In this document: positions 41,108 through 52,108 of the stretch, one piece after another
Numbering within the stretch: the first letter of the stretch is position 1
How the letters are laid out: each line of letters begins with the position of its first letter
The notes under the pieces: model-generated
Database searches by the model: none
What the model was told of the DNA's origin: nothing
The model's input: the letters and a program-made list of their open reading frames with translations, nothing else
DNA from: Plasmodiophora brassicae
Taxonomy: Eukaryota > Endomyxa > Phytomyxea > Plasmodiophorida > Plasmodiophoridae
DNA: 64,000 nt
NCBI GenBank assembly: GCA_039704465.1
Contig: JASFAU010000001.1
Span: 1,116,001-1,180,000 of the forward strand
Direction: 5' to 3'
Program-made: the position numbers and the translations under genes

Positions 41108-43727
41108 CTACAACGTGGCACGACGGGATCGGCCGTCCTTGTCGTGTCTACCAGAGAGGTCTTCAACACGAATGAAAGCTCGGGTGACTTCCCGGCTGAC
41201 GCATTGGCAGTGGTTGTCGATGCAGGCCGAGCAGTCTGGGCATCGTTGTCTGTAGCGCGGGCATTGGCAGTCGATTCTAGTGAACGGTCCCAGACCTCTG
41301 CGAACGTTCGGATCTCGATGATCAGGACAGAAGAAGAAGACGCCTTCGTCAGGGCGATGGAAGTCCCATCTGGTGCCCCAGGCACACTTGACGTGATAGC
41401 TTCTTGGACACGTCGACATGTGACAGCCGATTGAAGCGCCCGCACGCCTGCATGAATAGCATCGAACGGACAAGGATCTTGCGAGACATTGCTCGAGGTT
41501 GTACCACTCCCCGCCTGGTGAGTGGTACACCTCAGGCGAGTATAGCGCACAGTTTCGATGCATATAGGCTCCAGCGGCGAACGGTCCAATCATCGGGACA
41601 CCGCCTAACATATCAGGGAACGCATCAGCAGGATCGCCACACAGACTGCACTGGATGCGCTTGGGAGCGTTCGCGCCAGCATCTTGCACGATTGTTGCTC
41701 GACAAGGAATAAGTCGAGCCTTAAATCGAGCAACGTGATCAAGGAGAGCGCGAGCCTCTCGAATGCCGCTGAGAAACGCGCCGTGGCAACTGATGAACAG
41801 AACCGTGTGATCAGCGTGGTCAAGTAGTATGAACCGTAGTCAGGTGGTATACCTGGCAAGGTAATGTGGAGACGTCGCTTCCCCAGCGAACCGAAGACGC
41901 CCATCGGCAACGGATACCGCAAGCAAATCGATGTCGTTTGGGTCGCCATCAACAGGCAAATACGTATAGGACCCAAAGGCGAACGGGTCCTGCGACCAAC
42001 GGGTGCAGACACATCGAAGTGGGTCTGGAACATCATGACCAAACATTGATCTCAGTACTACACAACACGAATGTCAAACACCATCCCCTATGTCGTCATT
42101 GTAAGAACCAACCTTCAAGCACCTGGGATTGAATTTCATCATCGGAACACTGTTCGTAAGCGGCAGCGCAAGAACCCGATACCAACGTCACCAGCGTCGG
42201 AGTACCAGTTGCATCTTCGGCGTTCATGAATATATAAAATTTGCCAGCGTCCTTCGACGCGTATCCGCAATTGATGGAATCGGCGGTCCAGAACTTCACT
42301 GACTTGAACTGCAACACCACCTACATCGTATGTCTTAAAATCACGGTTGACGGCGTATGCCATGCAGGATAACCTTGTTCAGCAGGCCAAACCCAAGCTT
42401 ATCGATTACGCAGAGCTTCCTCCTAGGCAGTTCAGGGATGAACCGAATCCGACGAGACTTGAGCACCCCCAGGGGCACCGTGACGATGCACATATCTGCC
42501 GAGCGTCAGCGGCTGGTCATATCGGCGACTACAGAAAGGAGCGTACCGGCTTCGACCGACATGCCCGAGTCACACATGACTTTCACACGGGAGCCCTGAT
42601 AGTTGATCCTTGAAACTGTTTGGTTCAGGCGAACGTCCAGTCCGCTTGCCATTTTCTCGACAAGTGCCTGATAACCTTGCTTCAAGAGGCAGTGCCGACC
42701 CGGGAATGAGTACGAATCGTCCTGTAAACGGACGTTCAGCGGGGTTAAGAAAAAGTCCCCACGACTTGCAAACTTGCCTCGAACCAATGTAACATTGACA
42801 AGTTGGAAAGGTCGGTCGCGTTCGCATACTACATCACAGATCAAAATCGACTCCAACGGCACGTTTTCCACGAAGGCCAAACCTCCAGGTTAGAACAGTG
42901 CCATTTCCACACCCGTGATTCAAGGTCGCTCAACCGGAGCTTCTCCATTCTCTCATCAAGTGCGCTGCCGAGCGACTGGTCAGCGAGATCGCCACCCTGT
43001 ATCCGGCAGGTCAGTTGCCATATATCAGGGTAAAATACGACAGACAGCCTCGCTACCTTTGCCTTCAACTTGACAGCCTCGTGCGTTAGCTCCGTTAGAG
43101 TGTCGTTAAACAAGACCTCGATGTTCTGGTCAACGTGTTTAGCGACTGGCGCGCCATTCCAATCGAATATCGGCATCCGTTTGAGAGGCAGCTGAGCCCG
43201 CAAGTCGCTCACTTCAGGTTCGTCGGTAGGTGACAGGTCGATCCCAAAGTTAATGCACATAGACGTGATAGGGTTGCCATCGCAGCCATGAATCCATGCA
43301 CCGCCTAAATCGACGCCGCGACCTCTCGTACCAAACTGGCGATCCGTCCATACGCGGCCGCCGACACGATCGCGTGCTTCAAGAACGATCACGTTCGCAT
43401 CGAAACCGTTAAGCTCGCGAGCTGCAGCAACGCCAGCAAGCCCAGCCCCAATCACGACCACGGTCAGGCCACTCTCCTTGCAGTAGGCCTTGATCTCGTC
43501 AAGCGGGCGACACAGTTTCGCGGCGCCTACCAGCAAGACCCGATTGGAGGTGAACCGAACGGGCGGCGCATCGGCAGAGACCGTATCGCACCTGATAGAG
43601 ATTGGCGCTGGCGCCGCATGTCCGGTTTCGAACCATCCCCGAGCTTTGGGCGCACACGCAGAACCCGATCGGAACCATCACGTGACTGGGATGCCGGGCG
43701 CTTTGCACGCGTGCCCGTGTTAGGCAT
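41108..43727 (-). CDS. flavin amine oxidase (LSD1/polyamine-oxidase-like) with C-terminal extended PHD finger
   Basis: An FAD-dependent amine oxidase. The N-terminal Rossmann motif TVVVIGAGLAGVAAARELNG, the ARDRVGGRVWT segment and GGAWIHG identify the family. The substrate-side lysine region DKLGFGLLNK, WSQDPFAFGSYTYLP and RLRFAGEATSP precede GAFLSGIREA. There is no LSD1 tower insertion and no clear SWIRM domain. The reading frame then continues from the last oxidase helix, without a stop, into an extended PHD module (about the last 180 residues): CSLCGDPAD, MHRNCALYSPEVY, CYSCRRAGASIGC, CPRSYHVKCAWGTRW and CPDH, closing with a Cys-rich tail. The combination suggests a chromatin-targeted amine oxidase, perhaps a histone demethylase. 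The first exon join (32-nt intron near 43660) is tentative. Confidence 0.8.
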
Positions 43728-44393
43728 GTGTTTCCGGCCGTGGCCCTACGAAGACACGATTAGCGAAGGCGTGGACCCGAGGATCCCGCGAGCGCTCCTC
43801 GCTCCCAAAAGTCGTCCCGCGCTGAATTGTCCGACGTCCAGGTTATCGACTACATACCAATCGGCAACGAGCTCTTCTTCCCAAGCGTGATGATGATATA
43901 TTGGAAATGTTCTACAGGTTTTGTCGTCGTTTGCTGCCCTTGTCGCCGTTCTTGTTGTGTATGGAGTTGGACGATCTGGGATGATTGGCGATTGCCGTCG
44001 CCAGATATTGAAATTCGCCGCGCTTCCAGCGGGCGAGCGACCATGGGTTATGGGACCCTACTGTAACGAACATGCCGTTATTCGCGCTGGGATGGTCGTT
44101 GCAGGGCATAATGGTAGCGTCGCAAGATGTGGTCCCCAATGACTAGTGGATAACAGAGTCCCAGACAGACTTGCACATCCAGGCCTGGCCCACAGTGAAC
44201 TACCGTGACTCACGACACAAGGCACACTGGTCCACTTTACTGACTCAACGGGATGGTTCGTTCCTAATTCGACTGTAACGATGGAGGTGTCACTACCTGC
44301 CTAGGTAGGATGACTTGGGTTGCTGGACTTACTCCGGCTCGGGTTGGGTGAAATTTGGGACTCCGGACTTGGCACACTTATGCAACGCGAACG
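43728..44393. other. intergenic stretch with weak ORFs
   Basis: A 74-codon plus-strand frame (43921-44142) starts with a hydrophobic stretch (LSSFAALVAVLVVYGVG) but has no ATG of its own; an upstream exon from 43730 or 43889 would be needed. I cannot choose between models. The remainder shows nothing recognisable. Confidence 0.3.
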
Positions 44394-44893
44394 ATGGCGT
44401 TACTTGCCGCCGCAATCGTTAGCGCTGTGATGATTGTAGGATCTCGGGCATGCAGTGCTGATGTCAATTCAACCGCGTTGAACTTCCTGGCACACCTTCG
44501 CCAACAGTCCCTGTACGGAAGCTTCGATGACCTTCAGCTCGCGTCTGTCGTCGACTCGCACTGCCAGGTTCAATGCGTAGGGCGCTGCCGGAGCCGTGGT
44601 CTAACTGTCCTCATCGACAGATGGGCCTGTACCACGTGAACACGTTCTTGACAATCGTGATCGAAGGCGAGCATTTGGTCGGCGGCCAACAGACGCTCCA
44701 TGTCGTTGTTATGGATCCAGTACACGACGCATTCGGCAGGTCTTCGCCATCGTCGTTTGCGATCGGGGACTGGCCGAACATCACCCAGAGTGCCCGGATG
44801 TCGTTCCGCGCGACGAGCATTGCGCGTAATCGCGCCCGAAGGCGTCATCTGTTTGATGAATGGGCCACGCCGGCCGACAAGGACGAATTATAA
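44394..44893 (+). CDS. predicted small secreted protein
   Basis: Exons 44394-44567 and 44621-44893 are joined by a 53-nt intron in phase 0; 148 residues. The ATG opens a signal peptide (MALLAAAIVSAVMIVGSRACS). The mature chain has NFLAHLRQQSLYGSFDDLQ, a central pattern of alternating hydrophobics (FLTIVIEGEHLVGGQQTLHVVVMD) suggesting beta strands, and a basic C-terminus (SIARNRARRRHLFDEW). The strands vaguely recall cystatin-like inhibitors, but the QxVxG signature is absent, so I leave it unassigned. No membrane anchor after the leader. Confidence 0.6.
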
Positions 44894-45095
44894 ACTGTGC
44901 AAAGAACCGACACTGCCGTCCGTCCCGAGCCTCAGCTCGGGCGTACATTCTGGAACAACTGAATGGTGCCGGGTCGTAACGAAACGATGCGAGTGTTCCA
45001 CTTCCAGTGTGAATTCGGAGGGTCGCGCTATTTTGAAGGCAGGCGATCGTCGAGTGCGAAGTTTATAGGGAGCACTAGCAGATTCTGCCCGGAGG

Positions 45096-45919
45096 ATGAC
45101 GGCGACGCAGGGCAGAGTGGACCAGCTCCTCTGTCATGCAACAGCGGCGAGACACGAAGGCGGCGGAGCGACTGCCAAACTGTGCGTTGGCCAGGCGCGG
45201 GACGGGGGTGTCCTGGCCCTGATCTGTGGCGTCGCGTAGACCGAAACCGAGGGACAACCTGATCATTCGCGAACTTCAAGCCGATGATTACCACCGTGGG
45301 TTTATCAAACTTCTAGGGCAGGTATGCTTGGCGAACGTCGCAAGTTCGTCTGTTGAAGTTCTCACGATCGGCAGTTGACGACAGCAGGTGATATCACTGA
45401 ACAGGTTTGTCCGATCTGGTTAATTTGTCCCAAGTTGCACCAAGTTGACTGTTCGGGATGCAGCAATTTCTCGAGCGGTTCAATGAGCTCAAGAAAATGC
45501 CCCATACGTACAAGGTAGCTCGGTTCGCCCATCGATACGTCTCGTGGCCCTCAGGGTTGCCCTTGTAAGATTGCGGTTATCATTGACCCTGCCATGAACC
45601 TGGTGATCGCATCAGCCACGCTGCTGATAGAGAAGAAGTTTGTACATGGTTGCGGCAAGGTTGGCCATGTCGAAGACGTTGTTGTGAATTCGACCTACCG
45701 TACGACGTGCACATGAACCTCAGCGTACCTTCGTTGCGTAACCAGTGTGCGTGGATAGGGGGGAGGAATCTCGGTTTACGAGTCGTCGACCAGCTGAAAA
45801 CATGGGCAGGCGAAGCTGGATGTTACAAGATTATTCTCGACTGTGCCGCCCACAATGTGCCTTTCTACAACAAGCTCGGCTTCGTGAAAAAGGAGGAGCA
45901 GATGGCGTTCTACTACTAA
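45096..45919 (+). CDS. GNA1: glucosamine-6-phosphate N-acetyltransferase
   Basis: Acetylates glucosamine-6-phosphate with acetyl-CoA, the second committed step to UDP-GlcNAc, needed for chitin, N-glycans and GPI anchors. Six exons (45096-45181, 45240-45321, 45375-45404, 45464-45514, 45570-45699, 45759-45919), introns 53-59 nt, all in frame; 179 residues. Exon 3 is only 30 nt. The GNAT landmarks are textbook: LIIRELQADDYHRGFIKLL, FNELKKMPHTY, VIASATLLIEKKFVHGCGKVGHVEDVVV, the acetyl-CoA loop RGRNLG, GCYKIILDC, NVPFYNKLGF and a final KKEEQMAFYY. The start was chosen as the only ATG that splices in phase to the conserved core. Confidence 0.93.
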
Positions 45920-46204
45920 ACTTACGCCACACATCATGGCTAGTAGTAAACGCGTCTATTGTGACAAGTCGGAGCGTGCTGCGATTGCTGGTGACGGTGA
46001 CGACATGATGTCGAATGTCTATAGGCCAAGTACGACGTCTGTAGAACCGAGGACAGCAACGGAAAGTGGGGGACGTAAACATGGCGTACCGATGTAGCCA
46101 CCTTTCTGGGTCGTCAGCTCCAGGAATGCAACGTCCCAATGCGTGGTTTATTTGATCCTATACGCGTTGGATTCAGCCTGATACGTAGCGTGCTGATGAA
46201 TAGT

Positions 46205-47143
46205 TTATTGCACATATCTAATGGTGAAGGAAGCGCGGCGAATATACAGTGTGGGCCTAAGGTCCCTTGCTATGAATGCAGTCCAGTGCTCGCGCGCCAC
46301 AGGCCTGCCCTTGCAGAGGTAGACGAACTCCCGTTCAAGCACGCACTGGTCGCATAAGACCTTGTTGATGATGTCTAAATCCCATGACTCGCCAACTTTC
46401 AAGTTGGTGACAAATCCATCCCCGTCTGCCCATTCCACACGAAGAATGATGGCGGTTTCGGGTACTGTAGGTTGTGCCAGCGAAGTCGGCGGAGAAGCCT
46501 TTTGGCTTTGGGGCGTTCTCGGAGTGAACACCTTCTGAAAGGGCAGGAACTGGCCCTGAGACGCAAATTCGCAGAGCACAGCGCCCTCGACGATTAGAAA
46601 CCGGCACTCATTGCAAACCCGTTGCGGGCCTGATTTCTGCTTCAGGTTGAACGCCCGCGGGACATCCATTTTCGATGAGCAGTCGCCGCAGGACAGCTCG
46701 CCACAGACAAGGCAGTGATGACGCTTCACTCCGGTTCGACAGCATGTCTTGCACATTTCGCCGTCAACGTCCGCTGTCTGCCAGCCGGCCGGCGGATATA
46801 TATGCCGAATGCCATCGACGATGTTGCATCGGAACATGGGCTTTCTGGCGTCAGTCAGGTTCATCCCGGTCCGGTGGTCGCGGTATGCCATGCACAGATT
46901 ACGGCAGCCGAAGCAAACCCGGCACGGGCCAGGTTTGTTCTTGACTTTGAACGTGTCAGGGACGTGGTACTTCGCCGTGCACTTGTCATCGAACATCTCG
47001 CCGCACAACCGGCAGTGGAATGGTTTGCCATGGAACGTCTGCCCGCACGACCTGCACGCTGAATAGGCCTTTCGGTCGACCCAGACGGGAGGCTTCAGGT
47101 CGGGTGGGATCCAGTCAGCAATTAGGCGCTGCGGGTCCTCCAT
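46205..47143 (-). CDS. protein with two tandem FYVE-like zinc fingers
   Basis: A single exon, 312 residues from the ATG at 47143. Finger 1 (about residues 30-85): CRSCGQTFHGKPFHCRLCGEMFDDKC, then CRVCFGC. Finger 2 (about 130-185): CKTCCRTGVKRHHCLVCGELSCGDC, then CNEC. Finger 2 has the RHHC core typical of PI3P-binding FYVE domains; finger 1 has KPFHC in place of R(R/K)HHC and lacks a clear membrane-insertion loop, so it may not bind lipid. The C-terminal 120 residues include a beta-rich region (AIILRVEWADGDGF) of unknown fold. A role in endosomal membranes is likely by family, but the target is unknown. Confidence 0.8.
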   Translation of the reverse strand: MEDPQRLIADWIPPDLKPPVWVDRKAYSACRSCGQTFHGKPFHCRLCGEMFDDKCTAKYHVPDTFKVKNKPGPCRVCFGCRNLCMAYRDHRTGMNLTDARKPMFRCNIVDGIRHIYPPAGWQTADVDGEMCKTCCRTGVKRHHCLVCGELSCGDCSSKMDVPRAFNLKQKSGPQRVCNECRFLIVEGAVLCEFASQGQFLPFQKVFTPRTPQSQKASPPTSLAQPTVPETAIILRVEWADGDGFVTNLKVGESWDLDIINKVLCDQCVLEREFVYLCKGRPVAREHWTAFIARDLRPTLYIRRASFTIRYVQ

Positions 47144-47167
47144 CACAGCGGCTCCGCTGCCACCCAC

Positions 47168-47783
47168 CTAACCACGATTCTGCTCAAGATCGCCCCCGTA
47201 CCCGAGATCGATCTTCCAAGCATGTGCAGGATAACCCAACATCCTATCATCCGAAATCGACCTATCACAGATTGGCACACCGTGTTGAACATACCGATCA
47301 CGCCGGCGTTGAACGAACCCGGGCTCCAGTCCCTGTACCCGATCACCAATTACCGACACGACAAGATGTTCTCTGGCAAACCTGGAAGCGCGTTCATCCC
47401 GGAGTCAGTTCAGACCTGAGCCCCGATGACAGCCCGGGTTGAAGACCAAGTGCACCAACCAACGGCGTTCGTCGCTCATGATGCGGAAAGCGAAACGGTA
47501 TACCCATGCTCATAATTTCCCGACAGCTAAACGACCCGCCAAACTTGCAGCAGTAGGAGGAGCAGGCGCAGCAGGAGAACAGATGAGCTGCTGTCCACTG
47601 AGCTGCCACCGTGTCCGAACCGGGCTACCCGGGCACTTGCTCTCCTCGCCTGTCGGCCCCACGCGACGGGGTTCGTTTTGGGTGCCGAATTCGGAATTCA
47701 ACGTCGGGAAATGACGGGGCCACGTGATGGTGGGCGCCGGGCATCTTTTTGTCTGTCGGGTGTGGCGGCGCATTCTCTGAGTC
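47168..47783. other. intergenic stretch with one small ORF
   Basis: The plus strand 47222-47419 is open for 65 codons and encodes a proline- and isoleucine-rich peptide (ITDWHTVLNIPITPALNEPG) that looks less random than typical shadows, but it has no known relatives to me. The rest, to 47783, is the leader of the glutamine synthetase gene, with nothing recognised. Confidence 0.3.
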
Positions 47784-49597
47784 ATGATACCGCTATGGAG
47801 AAGAGGGATTCGCCGACTGGCCAGCAAGGCAACGTTAGGGCATCTGAACGTTGACGAGTTGAGGTCGATGGTGCAGAGTACGGGGGTGGTAGGTTCGTGC
47901 AATGGATGGCGCTAACGCGTGGGTACAGATGGGTCGGTGTCCAGCGTTGTTGTCGGGTTTACCGATATCTATGGGCGGATGATGGGTAAGCGATTCGACG
48001 CTGAATTCTTCATGCATGATTGCCTGGAGAATGGTACGCACTGCTGCGATTACTTGCTGGCGTGTGACATGAATATGGCGCCCATTCCCGGATTCAAATT
48101 TGCTAACTGGGAGAAAGGTATAGCACGTTTTCAGCAAGTTCGTTAGCATTGTAGTAAGATGTCAATAGGATATGGGGACATGCATTTGGTGCCTGACTTG
48201 TCGTCACTTCGAATCGCATCGTGGATGGAGGAGGCGGCCCTCGTCCTTTGTGATGTCCACTATAACAAAGACCCTCACGATTTAGTGCAATACGCACCTC
48301 GCTCGATGCTTCGTCGACAGCTGGACCGTGCCGACAAGAGCGGGTACAATGTCCTTGCTGCAACAGGTACACGAAAGCGGATCATGGAGGGGCAACCCAG
48401 ATTTACTACGTGTTAACACCTAGAGTTGGAATACTACCAGTACCGTACATCGTACGATCACGCTCACAAATCTGGTTTCGACCAGGAAGCAATCATCCCG
48501 GTTTCCAACCATGTAGAAGATTATCATTTGCTGCAAACGGCCCGTGAAGAGGACCTCACTGCTGAATTCAGAAAGCATCTCCGGTATCGAACAACCCATC
48601 CTGAATGTAACCTTTGAAACGAACGAAAACTCACTTAGGTTGTCGGGAATTCCCGTCGAGAATTCGAAAGGCGAAGCTGGCATTGGACAGCACGAACTGA
48701 ACGTGAAGTATGCAGAGCCTCTCTGTATGTCGGACCGCCACGTCGTCTACAAGCAGTGCCTCAAAGAGGTAGCCGATGCCAAGGCGTGCAGCGTCACTTT
48801 CATGGCAAAGCCGTTCACAGACGCGACTGGCAGTGGGTGCCATGTCCATCTCAGCCTATGGCATCAGGACGCGGATGGCAACACGGCCAACGCGTTCGTC
48901 GGTGATCAGGATTTCGACGGAGTCAAGTGCTCTGATGAGTTCCGTTGGTTTCTCGCAGGTCGACCGTTTCTTTTGATATTAGCACCGTCTCTGATCGTGC
49001 TGCTCAGGCTGGTTAAAGTTCACTCCAGATTGCATGCCGTTTTATGCGCCAACCGTGAACTCCTACAAGAGGTTTCAATCGTCGTCTTGGGCACCAACAC
49101 GCCTCGCTTGTAGTCCTGGTTTAGGGCCCAGCTTTGTCCTCCGCTAACGCGTCGATCGTGATGTTCAGGGTCATACGACAACCGCACTGCAGGATATCGT
49201 GCAGTTGGTAAGGGGAAGAGCTTGCGGATTGAGTGTCGGATCCCAGGTCCGTCTGCACCTAGCTCCACTAGCCATGATGCTGATTACGTTTGAAGGGGCT
49301 GACGTTAATCCTTACCTCGTCTTCGCGGCATCGTTAGCGTCAGGACTGGAAGGCATCAAACAGAAGCTTGAACCACCACCTTGCTTTAATGGCAATATCT
49401 ACGAAGCTCGGCAGATACCAGAAGTTGCCAAGACGCTGCCGGCAGCGGTATCTGCTTTCGAATCATCAGAATTCGCTCGCGAGGCATTTGGAGACGATGT
49501 CGTCGAGCATTACGCCAGATTCTATCAAAGCGAATTCGAGACGTTCAACAAGACGGTCACTGATTGGGAGAGGAAGCGCTACTTCGAAATGATCTGA
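47784..49597 (+). CDS. glutamine-synthetase-family enzyme, probably mitochondrial
   Basis: ATP-dependent ligase joining glutamate (or gamma-glutamyl substrates) to ammonia or an amine. Eight exons (introns 47893-47928, 48118-48168, 48367-48423, 48584-48638, 48959-49007, 49110-49168, 49247-49295) give 485 residues. The N-terminus (MIPLWRRGIRRLASKATLG) looks like a mitochondrial presequence. Family blocks: VVVGFTDIYGRMMGKRFDAEFF, CDMNMAPIPG, DMHLVPDLSSLRIASW, ELEYYQYR, GIGQHELNVKYAEPL, GSGCHVHLS, TVNSYKRFQ, NRTAGYR and IECRIPGADVNPYL. These belong to the bacterial class I-like/gamma-glutamylpolyamine-synthetase branch rather than the short eukaryotic GSII. Intron 1 is only 36 nt. Substrate is uncertain. 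Confidence 0.88.
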
Positions 49598-49635
49598 CGT
49601 CGGCAAGCACGCAGGCTGTCCTACTAAAGAGGCCT

Positions 49636-50835
49636 CTATTTCGTTGCAACAGGGCGGCGTCCTCGATGCGGATGAACGTAGGCAATGCTCGACTGTGATT
49701 CGTTAGCGAAGCGGAACGAATACGGGAACGGATCAAATCCATGGGTTGCTGCGCCATGCATCCCATCAACGTTAACAGCGATAACGGCACCATTGAAGTG
49801 TGGAAAGACGTCGGCAATACGGTTAATCGCGTCTCGCGCTGCTTCGGTAGGCGACATTCCTGACATAGGCGTTGGTAAGCCAAAGCACAATTCGGGTATC
49901 AGATTACACACCTAAGCGCATGTTCTCAACCGCTTGATAGCACGGTAGGAACCTCATCATGATGTCGCCATCGCCTGTGCTTCCACACCCGCCAACACGA
50001 GTATCTGCATAGCTGCCCTGCGAAACGTTCCCTCAGGATCAACGATTGGACCTCTCCCCCAAGCCCATACAGATCCGATGATAGGGCCATCCCCAACGCG
50101 TCCAGCGATTTTGAATGTCGCTCCATTTGTCGACGTTGCCGATGCGACGTTGCCTTTGGCGATGGCAACCATCGAGATGGTATCGTGGCTGGTGGTCACC
50201 GGTTCCCTCGTCGCATGACCATTCGACCTGCCAAACTTGTACGGTCCACAGTGCAGCGTGCTATCAGGTCGAATCTGGCCAGATTTGGCCCAGAAGTTCG
50301 GCTGGCAGTTATTCGCCTTCCATTCGTCATGGGCGGCTCTGGAACGCGCGCTCGATATGTCCCTTGGAGTCATCCCCAGGGCCGTAGACGCGAAATCGGT
50401 TGCTTGACTGCCACAGAGCGTCGTATGTTCTGTCCCTTCCATAATCGCACGTGCAACAGCAACCGCGTTGCCAACCTGACGAAGGGCGGCAACTGACCCA
50501 GCATTCATGGTTGTCCCATCCATAATCATAGCGTCTAGCGTGGTTTCGCCGTTCTCGTCCGGGCTACCGCCCCATCCGACCGTCCCGCCACACTGCTCTT
50601 CCTCGCAGGTCGCACAGCCGGCTTCGACGACATCAACGGCGCGTGCACCGTCTTTCATCATCACCCGCCAGGCAGCATCCGTAGCCGCCGTGAACGCCCA
50701 CGTGTTAACGACGAGGTCCACTGTTGCTTCGGACGCACCGATGGACGACGCCAGCGCGAGCCCAATCGCCAGCACGTACGCGCGCGGAACCATTTGAGCA
50801 ACGGCCACCGGGCGAACAATTGTATGAATATGCAT
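49636..50835 (-). CDS. N4-(beta-N-acetylglucosaminyl)-L-asparaginase (aspartylglucosaminidase)
   Basis: A lysosomal/secretory N-terminal-nucleophile hydrolase that cuts the GlcNAc-Asn bond of glycoproteins. Three exons (50071-50835, 49912-50017, 49636-49859), introns 53 and 52 nt. A leader ([20 protein letters not shown]) directs secretion. The chain has [37 protein letters not shown], and the autocleavage site HDTISMVAI, whose Thr becomes the nucleophile. Beyond are [25 protein letters not shown] sequence, [21 protein letters not shown] and [11 protein letters not shown]. All residues expected for precursor processing are present. An ATG at 50793 is an alternative start. Confidence 0.9.
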
Positions 50836-50905
50836 GTTTTTTACTCTATGTACCAGTTTAGGTCAATGGCTCCGGCTGATCAGTCGCCTCAGGGTGACAT
50901 CTAAT

Positions 50906-51395
50906 CTATCGTCTGAACAATTCGCGACGCTGCGACGCGGCAGGTGACGAACCGGGATCGTGGGACTGGCGTCGCGACCGACGAATAGCCTCGCGGATGT
51001 GGACGGGACGAAGAGGGCCCGTTTGGCCCCAGTCCTGTTGGACGATAACCGACCGGCGGACCAGGTCGGCGACGAACATTTTGCACATGCTGTTCATGAC
51101 GATGACGGCGGTTTCAGGCGGTTTCCGGCTGGTCCGCAAAGCAGACTGCATTGCCATTCGAATGTGGAGCGGCGCTAATCTGCATCGAGACAGTGCCTCA
51201 AAACGCAGGCGCTGCTCGGGCGTGAGTTTGTCGTACAGGGTCCTGGAAACGTCATGAGTGGTATGGGTCCCTCGTTCGTCACACGCGGCCGTACTTCCGT
51301 TCAGCAACGGTGCCCTCATTGAAGATGAGCTGATCAGGCAGAATACGATCGTCGATATCGTCATTGCTGTCCATATTGTGGCCAGCCTCTTCCAT
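50906..51395 (-). CDS. TAF11: TFIID subunit TAF11 (histone fold)
   Basis: A component of general transcription factor TFIID, pairing with TAF13. Exons 51295-51395 and 50906-51242 with a 52-nt intron; 145 residues. An acidic N-terminal exon (MDSNDDIDDRILPDQL) leads to the core: LTPEQRLRFEALSRCRLAPLHIRM, a long helix with VIVMNSMCKMFVADLVRR, and WGQTGPLRPVHIREAIRRSR, which matches the PLxPxHxREAxRR ending of TAF11. The C-terminal tail is short and basic. The genomic frame also stays open upstream of exon 2, but the spliced start gives the more conventional protein. Confidence 0.85.
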
Positions 51396-52108
51396 GGCGA
51401 ATGCTTTCGGACTTCACGGAGACACAAAATGCGCCGCGCTTTCACACAGCCACGGTATACTGGTCGGGACTTGCGCTGCCAATCGCACAGGACAGCCGGT
51501 TTCGACTCCTGCCGTGCGCCATGTTCATTTTGCGGTGTGTCGTTGTGCTGTGTGCATAGGACGTATGCTCATCAGCGCCGTCTCCAGACTTCAAGATGTA
51601 GTCAGAGCATAAGTGCCAGGCGTTAGAATTCTATCGTCAGTCACTCCAGCACTGGTTCGCATACCGGTAATCATGTGTCATTAATGATCTACTAGGGTGC
51701 AGGTGGACCCATCGATGGGATCGGAAAGGGGCAGGCCTGCTCCGCATGGAAGCAAGGCTGAAGTGAAATGAACATTATCATCGTTTTGCGTGTGTACTAT
51801 TCTCCATGGGGCATGGACTCTTGTAACTCGATCGCATGTGGACCGCGGATCATCAAATCCAAGCCTCTCACCTTCGAGTAAAACAGGAGTACTTGACTAC
51901 TTTTAACACGTACCGTTAGTCTTCCTGCGGAACCATACCAAACACCTGACAGCCAACGCGGTTCAGGGAGTAACTCGCACGAGATCTACAGGAATCCATC
52001 TGCAGCATTATTAGGGCTCGCACGTATATAGATGAACTCCGCCACGGGGTCCGCGGAGTCGCTGCGGCACGCTTGGACATTACCCTTGCTAGGAGGTGTT
52101 GATCCACA
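51396..52108. other. intergenic region between divergent TAF11 and eS4 genes
   Basis: 713 bp, one of the longer gaps here. The last 100 bp before the eS4 ATG hold a TATA-like GTATATAGATG (52025-52035) and a pyrimidine-flanked leader ending in TGTTGATCCACA. No ORF in the rest is convincing; an unannotated 5' exon or noncoding RNA could be present. Confidence 0.4.
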
